Shown here: piece after piece, positions 43,885 through 54,424 of the stretch | How the letters are laid out: every line of letters starts with the position of its first letter | Position numbering within the stretch: position 1 is the first letter of the stretch | Source of the DNA: Pantoea allii | GTDB taxonomy: Bacteria > Pseudomonadota > Gammaproteobacteria > Enterobacterales > Enterobacteriaceae | Reading direction: 5' to 3' | DNA length: 64,000 nucleotides | NCBI RefSeq assembly: GCF_002307475.1 | Contig: NZ_NTMH01000032.1 | Span: forward strand, 62,001 to 126,000 | Notes under the pieces: model-generated | Database searches by the model: none | Seen by the model: the letters and a program-made list of their open reading frames with translations, nothing else | Told to the model about the DNA's origin: nothing | Made by a program: the position numbers and the translations under genes

Positions 43885-46800
43885 ATGTTTGATAGCTTAC
43901 TGATTGCCAATCGCGGCGCGATCGCCTGCCGCATCTTGCGTACCCTGCGCGCCATGCAGGTGAAGGGCATCGCCGTGTACTCTGAAGCAGACCTGAGCAG
44001 TCTGCATATCCGCGATGCGGATGAAGCTTTAAGCCTCGGTGACGGCCCGGCGATGCAAACCTATCTGGTGGCTGAAAAAATCATCGCCGCGGCGCAGCAA
44101 AGCGGGGCCAACGCGATTCACCCTGGCTACGGTTTTCTCTCAGAAAACGCCGCATTCGCCGAAGCCTGTGAAAAAGCAGGGCTGATTTTTGTCGGACCAA
44201 CGCCACAGCAGCTGCGTACCTTTGGCCTGAAACACACCGCCCGAGCCCTGGCCAAAGCAGAAGGTGTGCCGCTGCTGGAAGGGAGTGAACTGCTGGCTGA
44301 TATCGACGACGCCAGCCGCGCAGCAGAGGCGGTAGGCTATCCAGTGATGCTCAAAAGCACCGCCGGAGGCGGCGGAATTGGTATGCGCGTCTGCCGGGAT
44401 GTGCAGGAACTGGCGGAGGCGTTTGAAACGGTCCAGCGGCTGGGGCAAAACAATTTCAGCGATGCCGGCGTGTTTCTTGAAAAATACATTGAGCGCGCCC
44501 GTCATCTTGAGGTGCAGATCTTTGGCGATGGGCAGGGGAAGGTTATCGCTTTAGGCGTACGTGACTGTTCGGTACAGCGGCGTAATCAGAAAGTGATTGA
44601 AGAGACACCGGCACCCAATCTCCCTGAAGGCATGGCGCAGGCGCTCTGCGCGGCGGCCATTTCGCTGGGCAAAGCCGTAAACTATCGCAGCGCTGGAACG
44701 GTTGAGTTTGTCTATGACAGCGTGGCGCAGCAGTTTTATTTTCTTGAAGTAAATACGCGCCTTCAAGTGGAGCATGGCGTAACGGAGCAGGTCTGGGGCG
44801 TTGATCTGGTGCGATGGATGATTGAACTGGCGGCGGGCGATTTGCCCCCACTGGATGACTTGTTTGCCGGGCTAAAACCACAGGGGCATGCTATCCAGGC
44901 AAGAATTTATGCGGAAGATCCCGGCCGACAGTTCCAGCCTTCGCCCGGCCTGTTAACCGAAGTCGTCTTCCCGCCTGCCGATGGTGAAACGCTACGTATT
45001 GACCGCTGGGTCGAAGCGGGATGCGAAGTCCCGCCGTTTTTTGATCCTATGCTGGCAAAAACCATCGCCTGGCGTCCCAGCCGCGATGAGGCTATCGCCA
45101 CGCTGACGCAGGCGCTGGCGGAGACCCGGTTATACGGCGTAGAAACTAATCGCTTGTACCTGATGCAAATTTTGGCGTTCGCTCCCTTTGCCGCAGGCGA
45201 ACCCTGGACCCGCTGTCTTGAGCAACTGTGTTATCGAGCCGCCACGGTTGAGGTGCTGAGTGCCGGAACCCAAACCAGCGTTCAGGACTACCCTGGGCGG
45301 CTGGGATACTGGGCGGTGGGCGTGCCGCCGTCGGGACCGATGGATGACCGCGCCCTGCGTTTCGGCAATCGGCTTTTGGGCAATGCCGAAGGGGAAGCCG
45401 CGCTGGAAATCACCCTTATGGGGCCAACTTTGAAATTTAATGCCTATGTTCAGGCGGTGATATGTGGTGCGCCCCTGGCTGCCACGCTAGAGGATGTTGC
45501 TGTGCCGATGGACTGTGTTTTTAGCATTCCGGCTGGCGCAACGCTGAAGCTGGGTGCGATTAGCCACGCGGGCGTCAGAAGCTATCTCTGTCTGAGCGGC
45601 GGCATTCAGGTGCCGGATTATTTGGGCAGTAAAAGCACGTTTACGCTTGGTCAGTTTGGCGGTCACGCCGGACGGGCGCTGCGCGGCGGCGATGTGTTGC
45701 ATCTGGCTCCGCGAGCTGCCAGCCAGACCAGCGCAACGCTGCCCATCGCGCTGCGTACGGCACTCCCGCAGGTGCGTACGCTGCGGGTGATTTATGGCCC
45801 GCATGGCGCGCCGGAGTTCTTCGAGCCAGAATATATTGCGACTTTCTTTGCGACAGACTGGGAAGTGCATTTTAACTCCAGCCGTACCGGTGTGCGCCTG
45901 ATCGGACCAAAGCCGATCTGGGCGCGCGACAGCGGGGGAGAAGCGGGGTTGCATCCGTCAAATATTCACGATAATCCTTACGCCGTCGGTGCCGTAGATT
46001 TTACAGGCGATATGCCGGTGATTCTGGGGCCGGATGGCCCCAGCCTGGGCGGTTTTGTCTGTCCGGTGACAGTGATAGAAGCCGACCTCTGGCAGTTAGG
46101 GCAACTTAAAGCCGGCGATAAAGTGCGTTTTGTGGCCGTGGATTTAGCTACCGCCCGCCGACTGGCTGAAGGACGACGCAACGAGTTAGCCACACTCGAG
46201 GTGCAGAAAATCACCTGGCAACCGGCCCCCTTGACGTCACCGATCATCATGACCTGCGGCGAGGGAGATAAACGCCTGGTAGCGCGCCTTTCCGGCGACA
46301 CCCATTTGCTCCTTGAGGCAGGCGAGCCGGAGCTGGATCTGGTGCTGCGTTTTCGTATTCACGCCTTGATGCAGGCACTGGAAGCGCCATCCCGAAAGGG
46401 CGTAATTGATATCACGCCAGGGATTCGTTCACTGCAAATCCATTTTCAGCCTGAAACCCTGACGCTGGCCTCGCTGCTGACCTGGGTGCGCGATGAATGG
46501 GCGGCAGTATGCGTTAGCGACGACCTGCAGGTACCCACACGCGTGGTGCATTTGCCGCTCTCCTGGGATGATCCGGCCTGCCGGAAAGCCATAGAGAAAT
46601 ATATGACCACCGTACGCCATGACGCGCCGTGGTGCCCGAGTAACCTTGAGTTTATCCGCCGGATAAACGATCTGCCTGATGAAGAAGCAGTATGGAATAC
46701 GGTGTTTGAAGCCAGCTACCTGGTGATGGGGCTGGGTGATGTGTATCTCGGTGCGCCAGTCGCGACGCCGCTTGATCCGCGCCATCGTCTGGTAACCACC

Positions 46801-47490
46801 AAGTACAATCCGGCGCGTACCTGGACGGCAGAGAATTCGGTTGGCATTGGCGGTGCCTATCTGTGCGTTTACGGCATGGAAGGGCCTGGCGGCTACCAGT
46901 TTGTGGGCCGCACGCTTCAGATGTGGAATCGATATCACGACGTCGCTGATTTTGCTGGTCAACCCTGGCTGTTGCGTTTTTTCGATCAGCTACGCTTTTA
47001 TCCCGTATCGGCAGAGGAACTTTTGCATATTCGTCGTGATTTTCCACTTGGCCGCTATCCGCTGCGTATTGAACACAGCACGCTACGGTTAGCAGAATAT
47101 CAGCAGTTCCTCGCACGCGAAGCACAGAGCATCACTGCGTTTCGCGACCATCAGCGGCAGGCGTTTAATGCTGAACGCGACCGTTGGATCGCCAGCGGTC
47201 AGGCCCATTTTGACAGTCAGGAGATTGTGGCTGATGAAGTCGGCGATGCGCCGCTACAGCCGGGTGAACAGGGGGTGGAAAGCCCTGTTTCCGGCAATTT
47301 ATGGCAAGTGCAAACCACTGTGGGTAGCCGGGTGCGCGCGGGCGATGTTCTGGTTGTGCTGGAATCGATGAAGATGGAGATTCCGCTTCTGGCACCCTGC
47401 GACGGCGTGATCCAGCAGGTTAATGTGCAACCGGGCAGCGCAGTACGCGCAGGACAGTGCGTAGCGGTGATTATTGAGGATAATGCTTAA
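43885..47490 (+). CDS. Biotin-dependent guanidine/urea carboxylase
   Basis: Multidomain carboxylase of 1201 residues. In order: biotin carboxylase domain (about 1-450; SLLIANRGAIACRILRTL, KSTAGGGGIGMRVC, FLEVNTRLQVEHGVTE), a KipA/allophanate-hydrolase-subunit-2-like domain (from about 465; SVQDYPGRLGYWAVGVPPSG), a KipI/subunit-1-like domain (about 790-1060), together forming the carboxyltransferase that accepts urea or guanidine, and a C-terminal biotinyl domain with LESMKME (Lys at about 1163). There is no fused allophanate hydrolase. Two guanidine riboswitches and the linked DUF1989 pair point to guanidine as main substrate, giving carboxyguanidine. The ATG at 43885 opens the conserved MFDSLLIANRG; the frame upstream runs through the riboswitch and is rejected. 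Confidence 0.93.
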   Translation: MFDSLLIANRGAIACRILRTLRAMQVKGIAVYSEADLSSLHIRDADEALSLGDGPAMQTYLVAEKIIAAAQQSGANAIHPGYGFLSENAAFAEACEKAGLIFVGPTPQQLRTFGLKHTARALAKAEGVPLLEGSELLADIDDASRAAEAVGYPVMLKSTAGGGGIGMRVCRDVQELAEAFETVQRLGQNNFSDAGVFLEKYIERARHLEVQIFGDGQGKVIALGVRDCSVQRRNQKVIEETPAPNLPEGMAQALCAAAISLGKAVNYRSAGTVEFVYDSVAQQFYFLEVNTRLQVEHGVTEQVWGVDLVRWMIELAAGDLPPLDDLFAGLKPQGHAIQARIYAEDPGRQFQPSPGLLTEVVFPPADGETLRIDRWVEAGCEVPPFFDPMLAKTIAWRPSRDEAIATLTQALAETRLYGVETNRLYLMQILAFAPFAAGEPWTRCLEQLCYRAATVEVLSAGTQTSVQDYPGRLGYWAVGVPPSGPMDDRALRFGNRLLGNAEGEAALEITLMGPTLKFNAYVQAVICGAPLAATLEDVAVPMDCVFSIPAGATLKLGAISHAGVRSYLCLSGGIQVPDYLGSKSTFTLGQFGGHAGRALRGGDVLHLAPRAASQTSATLPIALRTALPQVRTLRVIYGPHGAPEFFEPEYIATFFATDWEVHFNSSRTGVRLIGPKPIWARDSGGEAGLHPSNIHDNPYAVGAVDFTGDMPVILGPDGPSLGGFVCPVTVIEADLWQLGQLKAGDKVRFVAVDLATARRLAEGRRNELATLEVQKITWQPAPLTSPIIMTCGEGDKRLVARLSGDTHLLLEAGEPELDLVLRFRIHALMQALEAPSRKGVIDITPGIRSLQIHFQPETLTLASLLTWVRDEWAAVCVSDDLQVPTRVVHLPLSWDDPACRKAIEKYMTTVRHDAPWCPSNLEFIRRINDLPDEEAVWNTVFEASYLVMGLGDVYLGAPVATPLDPRHRLVTTKYNPARTWTAENSVGIGGAYLCVYGMEGPGGYQFVGRTLQMWNRYHDVADFAGQPWLLRFFDQLRFYPVSAEELLHIRRDFPLGRYPLRIEHSTLRLAEYQQFLAREAQSITAFRDHQRQAFNAERDRWIASGQAHFDSQEIVADEVGDAPLQPGEQGVESPVSGNLWQVQTTVGSRVRAGDVLVVLESMKMEIPLLAPCDGVIQQVNVQPGSAVRAGQCVAVIIEDNA

Positions 47491-48040
47491 CCTGGCTGGG
47501 ATCTGATGTACATCTGACTATCCCTGGCGACGAATTGTCGCAAAGGTCTAAATATCCTGCGCCTGCTGACCGATATCCGTCAGCGGGCGCAGGTGCTTAA
47601 GCAGAGTTCCATGAGAAAAGGTGGCAAAGTCATGAACCACTTTAAGGCGGGGAACGTCATTCATTGTAATGCACCCCGAATCCTAAGCCGTCATCAGTTG
47701 CGTTCTCAGCTGTGAAAGCCTGGAAAAAGGACGATAATGCGGACATCTCAATATAACCAGAGGCGAACATCTGAATTTAGCCATTATCATATCGGTGCAC
47801 ATAATCTATCTTATGTTAAATAAGATATCTAATTACGTACTCAGATGACTCCCCGGCATCACTGGCTCCTCACCTGCGTACCTTTTCGTTCTAAAGCCTG
47901 TTCTGCACCGATCGCGCTACGCGAAAAATGGCCCATAAATCCCCTGCGGGTTTCGCAGAATTCACATAGCGTTGTCAGCCGCGTTAATATTACGCTTAAA
48001 TAAGCCGTGTAGTCTGGACGGAGTCAGACGCGAGCTAATT
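47491..48040. other. Non-coding stretch after the guanidine operon
   Basis: About 550 bases without an intact gene. A large hairpin lies at 47556-47593. Stop codons crowd all frames further on; nothing else recognised. Confidence 0.5.
47556..47593 (+). terminator. Long hairpin downstream of the carboxylase gene
   Basis: Fifteen-bp stem (47556-47570 with 47579-47593, one G-T pair) and an 8-base loop, 65 bases past the stop. The following bases (TGCTTAAG) are not a strong T-tract. Confidence 0.6.
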
Positions 48041-48266
48041 ATGTCTGGAAAACAGCGAGTCCCACAAATTGTCACGATGACAGTAGAACGTACGTAACTT
48101 ACTTGGCCGTGCACGTGAGGCCGGAATCAATCTTAGTGCCGCGCTTGACGCCGAACTGCGTCAATATAAAGCACGCAAGTACCAGGAAGAAAACACTGAA
48201 GCGCTTGATGCATTAAACTGTTTTCACGATGAAAATAGTTGCTTCAGTGATGATTACAGGCGTTTT
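48041..48266 (+). pseudogene. Decayed ccdA-like antitoxin gene
   Basis: Begins ATG at 48041 (MSGKQRVPQIVTMTVER) and then breaks; after 48098 the next frame continues LLGRAREAGINLSAALDAELR, then ENTEALDALNCFHDENSCFSDDYRRF, clearly the end of a CcdA-type antitoxin. At the break the tetranucleotide CGTA is present twice in tandem; removing one copy restores the reading frame. The terminal stop is also lost, the frame reading on into the ccdB remnant. Confidence 0.85.
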
Positions 48267-48270
48267 AATA

Positions 48271-48583
48271 ATTTAGTTCACTGTCTACCGCAATATGGGC
48301 AAACGTACTCTCTATTCCTTTCTGCGTGATAAAATCCGCGACTTATTGGCCAGTGAAATCGCAGGATTGCTATCCCTCTTCTGCCCGTTGAAAGTATCCA
48401 GCTCGCACCCGACCGGAAAGACTTATCCCGCTTGTGAGAGTGCCAGATGAGCGTGAATATGCGGTTATGACCCACGAGATGGCGAGTATCCCCGCTCATG
48501 CGTCAGGCCCACTGTTCTGTGATGCCTTGCCTTATCAGACAGTGATTAAAGCGGTGATAGGTTTTCTTTTTAATGGTATTTAA
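48271..48583 (+). pseudogene. Decayed ccdB-like toxin gene
   Basis: Follows the ccdA remnant. The start has become ATT and the second codon TAG; then FTVYRNMGKRTLY, after frame changes RIAIPLLPVESIQLAPDRK and LVRVPDEREYAVMTHEMASIPAHAS, and finally YQTVIKAVIGFLFNGI and a stop at 48583. These are the successive blocks of a CcdB toxin spread over three frames, so at least two frameshifts besides the lost start. Confidence 0.85.
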
Positions 48584-49510
48584 CGACTTAACGATTTCTA
48601 TTTTTATGTTTTGAAGCAATAAATTTCGAGGGACGATCAAATCCTTAAAATAATTTAAGCGCCTCATCGAAGATGACTCAAAAATTATCTGACTCAATAA
48701 TAGTCGTATCAGGATATATAAAATGATCAAGAAGCTATTCATCCGTGTATTACTCACCCTGCCCTTATAATTAATCGACAATGTTTCTCCTGTTCTGAAT
48801 TCAGTGCGCCTCCGATTATGGCTTCAGACAATCCCGACTAAATAATATTGAAATGAACAGGCGTCATTTTGCATCGGGTGCCTGCCACTGCTTAAAAGAT
48901 GGTGGCCCAGGCGAAAAATAATGTAGCGGGCATCGCTGGTTCAGCTAACGCTGATAAAAACAGAACCCGTCTGAATTCAGAGTGTAAAAATGCGCTACTG
49001 AAATTTACATCTGATGTGGAACCGAACATCTGCTCATCATAAATTCAAGCGAAATACATACCCGTGAGACTGAGGGTATTTTTGTGCAAAAAACCACATT
49101 TAAGCCTCCTGGCGTACAGGTTCCGTCATATCAGAACAATGTCAGTGTGTCCGTATAGCCCCTGCAGTAACCATCCATTAGTCAATGAGATAAAATAAAA
49201 TTGATTTCTCCCTGCTGCTGGCTTAAGTGCGAAAGGCTTAGTTAATACTTAATTGATTATTTATCCTTAATGACTAAGATGTTTTTTTGTTTTTACACTT
49301 TCAATTGTATTGAAACTTTTCAGGTAGTTGACCCAAAAAGCTACACCAGCTATAACAATATTGTCTCTGATATTAAAACCGCAAAAAATTACGTTGAAGC
49401 AATTTGCTTTGGTATAGAAATATTTCAGTCTTGCCCGCGAGAAGAGAGGATTTTATCCGCAATCTCGTGGTTGAGATTTTTTCTACGCATACAGCCAAGG
49501 TAGCCTAAAA
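48584..49510. other. Non-coding stretch with no intact gene
   Basis: About 930 bases, mostly AT-rich and closed by stops in all frames. A 77-codon frame at 49270-49503 has no ribosome-binding site and no recognisable feature. A small ATACCC/GGGTAT hairpin followed by five T residues lies at 49058-49083. Likely decayed mobile DNA. Confidence 0.5.
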
Positions 49511-52012
49511 ATGGCAGATTCTGACAGCGATGCCCTGCAGTTGCAAAAGTGCATGAGAGAGGGCGACCAGCAAATAAGCGCTAAAGTTGATTCCGCCCCG
49601 GGAGCGCCGGGTATCGCACCCCGCTGGACATCAAGTGCCAAGAGCGGAATCGGCACGGCCCTTTCAACAGACTCCCCTGTCTGGTTCTCCTTAAGCCATG
49701 GTGTTCTCAACGAAATCTATTATCCGCGCGTCGACAGCGCCTGCACCCGTGATTTCGTTTTCGTCATCACGGGGCCGGAAGGGTATTTTTCCGAAGAAAA
49801 GCGCGATTGCTCAACCGAAATCAATACCTGCTCGCCAGGCATTCCGGCCTTTTCAATCAGCAACACGTCCCGTGACGGACGTTACAGGCTTGAAAAGGAC
49901 ATCATTACAGATCCGGCTCGTGCCTGCGTGCTGCAACGCGTCCGTTTCACCGCTCTGAAGGGTGATATCGAGGATTACAAGGTCACCGCACTGCTTGCAC
50001 CCCATCTGGTGAATGCGGGACAAATGAACGCTGCATGGATCGGCGAATTTGAAGACAAGCCCGTGCTTTTTGCCACGGGTCGCTCTTGCTACCTGGCGCT
50101 CGTCTGCGACCTACCCTGGACAGCAGTGAGCGCGGGTTTTGTCGGTACTTCAGACGGCTGGCAACAGCTGAAAAAACACGGACGCCTCGCCAACCAATAT
50201 CAGCGCGCGGATGACGGCAATGTCGCGCTTGCTGGGGAACTGGTGTTCACAAGCAACTGCCGTGAAGCCACGCTGGCTGTTGGTTTCGGCCAAACGGAAT
50301 TCGAGGCCGCAGCGGCGGCAACCGCCAGTCTGAAAGCGGGCTTTGACACCGCGCGGAATCACTATATCGGCAACTGGCAAGCGTGGCAGGACAAGCTCAT
50401 GCCACTCGACCAGAAAGAGCGGGACGGCGTAAATACATACCGGGTTTCAACAGCAGTTCTGGCCTCGCACAGAGACGCCGATTCCCCCGGCGCCGTTGTC
50501 GCGAGCCTGACAATACCCTGGGGATTTTCGAAGGGTGATGACGATCTTGGCGGCTATCATCTGGTCTGGCCGCGGGACCTGGTTGAAACGGCAGGGGGTT
50601 TCCTGGCCGCTGGCGACGCCGACGCAGCACTCGCTATTCTCGAATATCTCCGGCACGTTCAAGAGCCCTCCGGGCGCTGGCCACAGAACCTGTGGCTCGA
50701 TGGAAAACCTTACTGGCCCGGTATCCAGATGGATGAGTGCGCCTTCCCCATTCTGCTTACCGATATGTTGCGTCGACTCGGTCATCTCGACAAGAAAGCG
50801 CAGAAACATTTTATGCCGATGCTGCGCAGCGCGGCCAGCTACATTCTGACCAACGGCCCGACGACCAGCGAGGACCGCTGGGAGGAAGACTCGGGCTACA
50901 GCCCCTTTACCCTGGCGGTAGAGGTTAGCGCCCTTCTTGCTGCCGCGGACCTGCTTTCTGTCGATGGAGACGAGGCGGCGGCAAATCACCTGCGAGAAAC
51001 TGCGGACTGCTGGAATGAACAGATTGAAAAATGGACCTTTGCGGGAGAGCCAAATTTCTGCGGCTCGATCGGCATTTCCGGTCACTATGTCCGCATTGCT
51101 CCGTCGGGCGTAACGGATGAGGCCAGTGCATCCGGCAATACCGAGATCCGCAACCAGACGCCGGATCGGGCGCTTCTGTCGACCACCGATGTACTGAGCC
51201 CGGATGCTTTGGCGTTAGTGCGTTTTGGACTGCGCGCCGCTGATGACCCGCACATCGTTGATACGATAAAGGCAATCGACCACAGTCTTCGTGTCGAGCT
51301 ACCCCAGGGTCCACTATGGTATCGGTACACCGGCGACGGCTATGGCGAGCATGAAGACGGCGCGCCGTTTGATGGTATCGGCCAGGGACGTCCCTGGCCT
51401 TTGCTGGCGGGCGAACGTGCGCATTACGAGCTGGCAGCGGGCAGGCATGATGTGGCTGAGGCGCTATTATCCACGCTGGAAAAATCGGCAGGCCCGGGCG
51501 GGCTGTTACCGGAACAGATATGGGACGGCCCCGATATTCCCGAAAAGGAACTGTTCTTCGGGCGGCCTTCCGGGAGCGCCATGCCGCTTGTCTGGGCGCA
51601 TTCCGAACATATCAAACTCCTGCGATCGCTCCACGATGGCGCAGTCTTCGATATGCCACCGCAAGGCGTCGAGCGCTATATCAGAAATAAGACCGCATCG
51701 CATTTGCGCATATGGCGCTTTAACAACCGCCTGACCTCGCTTCCTGTCGGGAAGCAACTGAGGCTGGAAACGGAAGCGAACGCCCTGGTGCACTGGAGCA
51801 CGGATGGCTGGGCTACCGTCTCTGACACGCCTGCAGTCAGTTCCGGGCTGAAAACCTATTATGTCGACCTGCCTTTGCAACATGAAGACGCAGGAACCTG
51901 CGTTGTCTTCACCTTCTACTGGCCTGACGTCGGACACTGGGAACACACCGACTTTACCGTTCACGTCGTGAATGAACAGGAAGATCAAACACGCATCGAT
52001 AATGGAAAATGA
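49511..52012 (+). CDS. GH15 glucoamylase/glucodextranase-type glucan 1,4-alpha-glucosidase
   Basis: Glycoside hydrolase family 15 enzyme of 833 residues, releasing glucose from the ends of alpha-glucans. An N-terminal beta-sandwich domain (about 35-300; DSPVWFSLSHGVLNEIYYPRVD) precedes the (alpha/alpha)6 catalytic domain (about 305-690). Conserved sites: YHLVWPRDLVETAGG, YWPGIQMDE, the acid Glu in RWEEDSGYSP and the base Glu in GLLPEQIWDG. A small beta domain follows at the C-terminus. There is no signal peptide, so it acts on intracellular glucan such as glycogen or maltodextrin. It is first in a four-gene operon with pentose-phosphate enzymes. Codon use is GC-rich, unlike the AT-rich flanks, which suggests acquisition as a cassette. 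Confidence 0.93.
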   Translation: MADSDSDALQLQKCMREGDQQISAKVDSAPGAPGIAPRWTSSAKSGIGTALSTDSPVWFSLSHGVLNEIYYPRVDSACTRDFVFVITGPEGYFSEEKRDCSTEINTCSPGIPAFSISNTSRDGRYRLEKDIITDPARACVLQRVRFTALKGDIEDYKVTALLAPHLVNAGQMNAAWIGEFEDKPVLFATGRSCYLALVCDLPWTAVSAGFVGTSDGWQQLKKHGRLANQYQRADDGNVALAGELVFTSNCREATLAVGFGQTEFEAAAAATASLKAGFDTARNHYIGNWQAWQDKLMPLDQKERDGVNTYRVSTAVLASHRDADSPGAVVASLTIPWGFSKGDDDLGGYHLVWPRDLVETAGGFLAAGDADAALAILEYLRHVQEPSGRWPQNLWLDGKPYWPGIQMDECAFPILLTDMLRRLGHLDKKAQKHFMPMLRSAASYILTNGPTTSEDRWEEDSGYSPFTLAVEVSALLAAADLLSVDGDEAAANHLRETADCWNEQIEKWTFAGEPNFCGSIGISGHYVRIAPSGVTDEASASGNTEIRNQTPDRALLSTTDVLSPDALALVRFGLRAADDPHIVDTIKAIDHSLRVELPQGPLWYRYTGDGYGEHEDGAPFDGIGQGRPWPLLAGERAHYELAAGRHDVAEALLSTLEKSAGPGGLLPEQIWDGPDIPEKELFFGRPSGSAMPLVWAHSEHIKLLRSLHDGAVFDMPPQGVERYIRNKTASHLRIWRFNNRLTSLPVGKQLRLETEANALVHWSTDGWATVSDTPAVSSGLKTYYVDLPLQHEDAGTCVVFTFYWPDVGHWEHTDFTVHVVNEQEDQTRIDNGK

Positions 52013-52013
52013 T

Positions 52014-53018
52014 ATGCAGATTGGAATGGTAGGTCTCGGGCGCATGGGCGCCAACATGGTACGCCGCCTTCTTAAACAGGGCCACGATTGCGTCGTCTTC
52101 GACGTGAACGCCGATAACGTTGAAGCACTCATCAAAGAGGGAGCAACCGGCGCGTCATCGCCAGCGGATCTTATTGCTAAGCTGGAGACGCCGCGCGCGG
52201 TCTGGCTCATGCTTCCTGCCGCGATCACACCGAAGATTGCGCGGGACTTCGCATCAACGCTTACCAAGGGCGACGCCATCATTGATGGCGGCAACTCCTT
52301 TTACCGTGAGGCTATCGACCTGTCCGAGGAGTTTTCATCTCTTGGCATCGACTATATCGACGTCGGCACATCGGGTGGCGTTTGGGGCCTGGAGCGTGGC
52401 TATTCCCTTATGATTGGGGGCCCGCAGGCGGCTGTAAAACGCCTGGACCCGATTTTTGCATCACTTGCGCCCGGTGCGGGTCAGAGCATCGCGGAAGACC
52501 CGGCCGTGGGCACGGCTCCAAGAGGCTATCTTCATTGCGGACCGGCAGGCGCCGGACACTTCGTCAAGATGGTACACAATGGCATTGAATATGGTGTGAT
52601 GGCTGCCTATGCCGAAGGCCTGAACATATTGAAAGCCGCTAATGCCGGGACCGTCGAGCGAGAGGCTGATGCGGAAACTGCACCCCTTTCCCACCCGCAA
52701 TATTATCGTTTCGATGTCGATCTTCCCGCCGTTACAGAGGTGTGGAGGCATGGCTCGGTCATTGGCTCCTGGCTGCTGGATCTCACAGCCGAGGCATTGA
52801 AACAGGACCCGCATCTCGACAATTATGATGGCCGTGTGTCCGATTCCGGTGAGGGCCGCTGGACATTGCAGGCGGCGGTGGAAACGGGCGTCCCTGCTCC
52901 GGTTCTTGCATCGGCCCTCTTCGGGCGCTTCTCTTCTCGTGGCGAAGCACAGTTTGCCGAAAAAGTTCTCTCAGCCATGCGGCATGCCTTCGGCGGCCAT
53001 TTGGAAAAAACCAGGTAA
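52014..53018 (+). CDS. 6-phosphogluconate dehydrogenase, decarboxylating, short form
   Basis: Enzyme of 334 residues converting 6-phosphogluconate to ribulose 5-phosphate and CO2. Nucleotide-binding GMVGLGRMGANMVRRLL, substrate blocks GNSFYREAID, GTSGGVWGLERGYSLMIGG and the catalytic Lys in HFVKMVHNGIEYG are intact. The length is that of the short, often NAD-preferring type, about 130 residues less than classical enteric Gnd, so this is not the housekeeping gnd. The ATG at 52014 lies one base after the glucoamylase stop with GGAAAA upstream. Confidence 0.92.
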   Translation: MQIGMVGLGRMGANMVRRLLKQGHDCVVFDVNADNVEALIKEGATGASSPADLIAKLETPRAVWLMLPAAITPKIARDFASTLTKGDAIIDGGNSFYREAIDLSEEFSSLGIDYIDVGTSGGVWGLERGYSLMIGGPQAAVKRLDPIFASLAPGAGQSIAEDPAVGTAPRGYLHCGPAGAGHFVKMVHNGIEYGVMAAYAEGLNILKAANAGTVEREADAETAPLSHPQYYRFDVDLPAVTEVWRHGSVIGSWLLDLTAEALKQDPHLDNYDGRVSDSGEGRWTLQAAVETGVPAPVLASALFGRFSSRGEAQFAEKVLSAMRHAFGGHLEKTR

Positions 53019-53035
53019 CGTAGAGGAGCACAGCA

Positions 53036-54406
53036 ATGGCGCAGCAGCGTTCAGACGTGCTGGTGGTGTTTGGTGTCACCGGCGACCTTGCCCACAAGAT
53101 GATTTTTCCTTCGCTCTACGCAATGGTGAAGCATGGCGCGCTCAAGACGCCGATCATCGGTGTGGCATTTGAGGACTGGACGCGCGATCAGTTGATCGCG
53201 CGGGCAAGAGATGCGGTTGAAAAGCATGTCGATGTGATCGATCAGACGGTCTTTGCCGAGCTGGCGGACAGACTGTCCTACGTTTCCGGCGATTATCGTA
53301 CTCAGTCAACATTCGACGGGCTGCGGGATGCGCTGGCAGGCCATCATAATCCGCTCTATTACCTTGCCATTCCGCCCTCCCTTTTCGAAACTGTCGCCAA
53401 CAGTCTGGAAGAGGCCGGAATCGCGAAAGGTGCCCGCCTGATGGTGGAAAAGCCGTTCGGACGCGATCTCGCGTCGGCAAAACAACTGAACAACGTGCTT
53501 CATAAGGTTTTCGATGAGGACGCGATTTTCCGCATCGACCACTTTCTGGGTAAGGAAGCCATCCAGAATCTCCTCTACTTTCGCTTTGCCAACAGCTTCC
53601 TTGAACCAATATGGAATCGCGATCATGTCGAAAGCGTTCAGATCACCATGGCCGAGGACTTCGGCATCAAGGGACGCGGCAAATTCTATGACGAAGTTGG
53701 CTGCATTCGTGACGTGATTCAGAACCACCTGGTCAATGTGCTGCTGTTGCTTGCCATGGAACCTCCCGCGTCCGGCGCGTCCGACGATCTGGTTGATGAG
53801 AAGGTACAGGTGCTAAAGGCCATGCCGCCCCTGTCAGACGCTGACGTGGTTCGTGGTCAGTTTGAAGGCTATACCGACGAACCAGGTGTCGCCCGTTTCT
53901 CTCCGACGGAGACCTTCGCTGCGGTTCGCTTCCACATTGCAACATGGCGCTGGAGTGGCGTTCCCTTTTATATCCGTGCCGGCAAAAATTTGCCTGCACA
54001 TGCGACGGAAGTGGTCGTGCGCTTCAGGCGACCGCCGGTTACCCTTTTCGATGACATTACCGACGAGCCTGCCAACTATATCCGCTTTCGTCTCGGCCCG
54101 GATATTACGATCGGCATTGGCGCGCGACGCAAGGCTGCCGGCGAAAAGATGCGAGGTGAAGCCGTCGAGCTAACGGCGCTTGACGATGGTATTGGCGATA
54201 TGCTGCCTTATGAGCGGCTGATCGGAGATGCCATGGCTGGAGACAGACAGCTTTTCACCAGGCAAGATGCAGCGGAACTGGCCTGGAAGATCGTCGAGCC
54301 GATACTGGATGAGAAAACCGTTCCCGCTGCCTACAAGCCAGGGACATGGGGACCCGCCGCGATGGCGGACTTTGCGCCCCCCGGCGGCTGGTTTGACCCC
54401 GTTTGA
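53036..54406 (+). CDS. zwf: Glucose-6-phosphate 1-dehydrogenase
   Basis: Enzyme of 456 residues oxidising glucose 6-phosphate to 6-phosphogluconolactone. NADP-binding [16 protein letters not shown], the active-site [15 protein letters not shown] with catalytic His, and [16 protein letters not shown] are seen. The sequence is clearly more divergent from enteric Zwf than a duplicate would be, and shorter (E. coli 491), so it is a paralogue belonging to the cassette. AGAGGAG lies before the ATG. No 6-phosphogluconolactonase gene is in the cassette; the lactone may be opened by a host enzyme or spontaneously. Confidence 0.93.
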   Translation: MAQQRSDVLVVFGVTGDLAHKMIFPSLYAMVKHGALKTPIIGVAFEDWTRDQLIARARDAVEKHVDVIDQTVFAELADRLSYVSGDYRTQSTFDGLRDALAGHHNPLYYLAIPPSLFETVANSLEEAGIAKGARLMVEKPFGRDLASAKQLNNVLHKVFDEDAIFRIDHFLGKEAIQNLLYFRFANSFLEPIWNRDHVESVQITMAEDFGIKGRGKFYDEVGCIRDVIQNHLVNVLLLLAMEPPASGASDDLVDEKVQVLKAMPPLSDADVVRGQFEGYTDEPGVARFSPTETFAAVRFHIATWRWSGVPFYIRAGKNLPAHATEVVVRFRRPPVTLFDDITDEPANYIRFRLGPDITIGIGARRKAAGEKMRGEAVELTALDDGIGDMLPYERLIGDAMAGDRQLFTRQDAAELAWKIVEPILDEKTVPAAYKPGTWGPAAMADFAPPGGWFDPV

Positions 54407-54424
54407 GCTGATGGATAAATATAA

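Noticed and set aside
49270..49503. Seventy-seven-codon frame upstream of the glucoamylase gene
   Set aside because: No ribosome-binding site, no family resemblance, and it lies in AT-rich decayed DNA; kept only as a remark.
51506..52294. Minus-strand open frame of 262 codons, and others antisense to the glucoamylase and carboxylase genes
   Set aside because: Antisense to strongly supported genes, with composition typical of shadow frames in GC-rich DNA.
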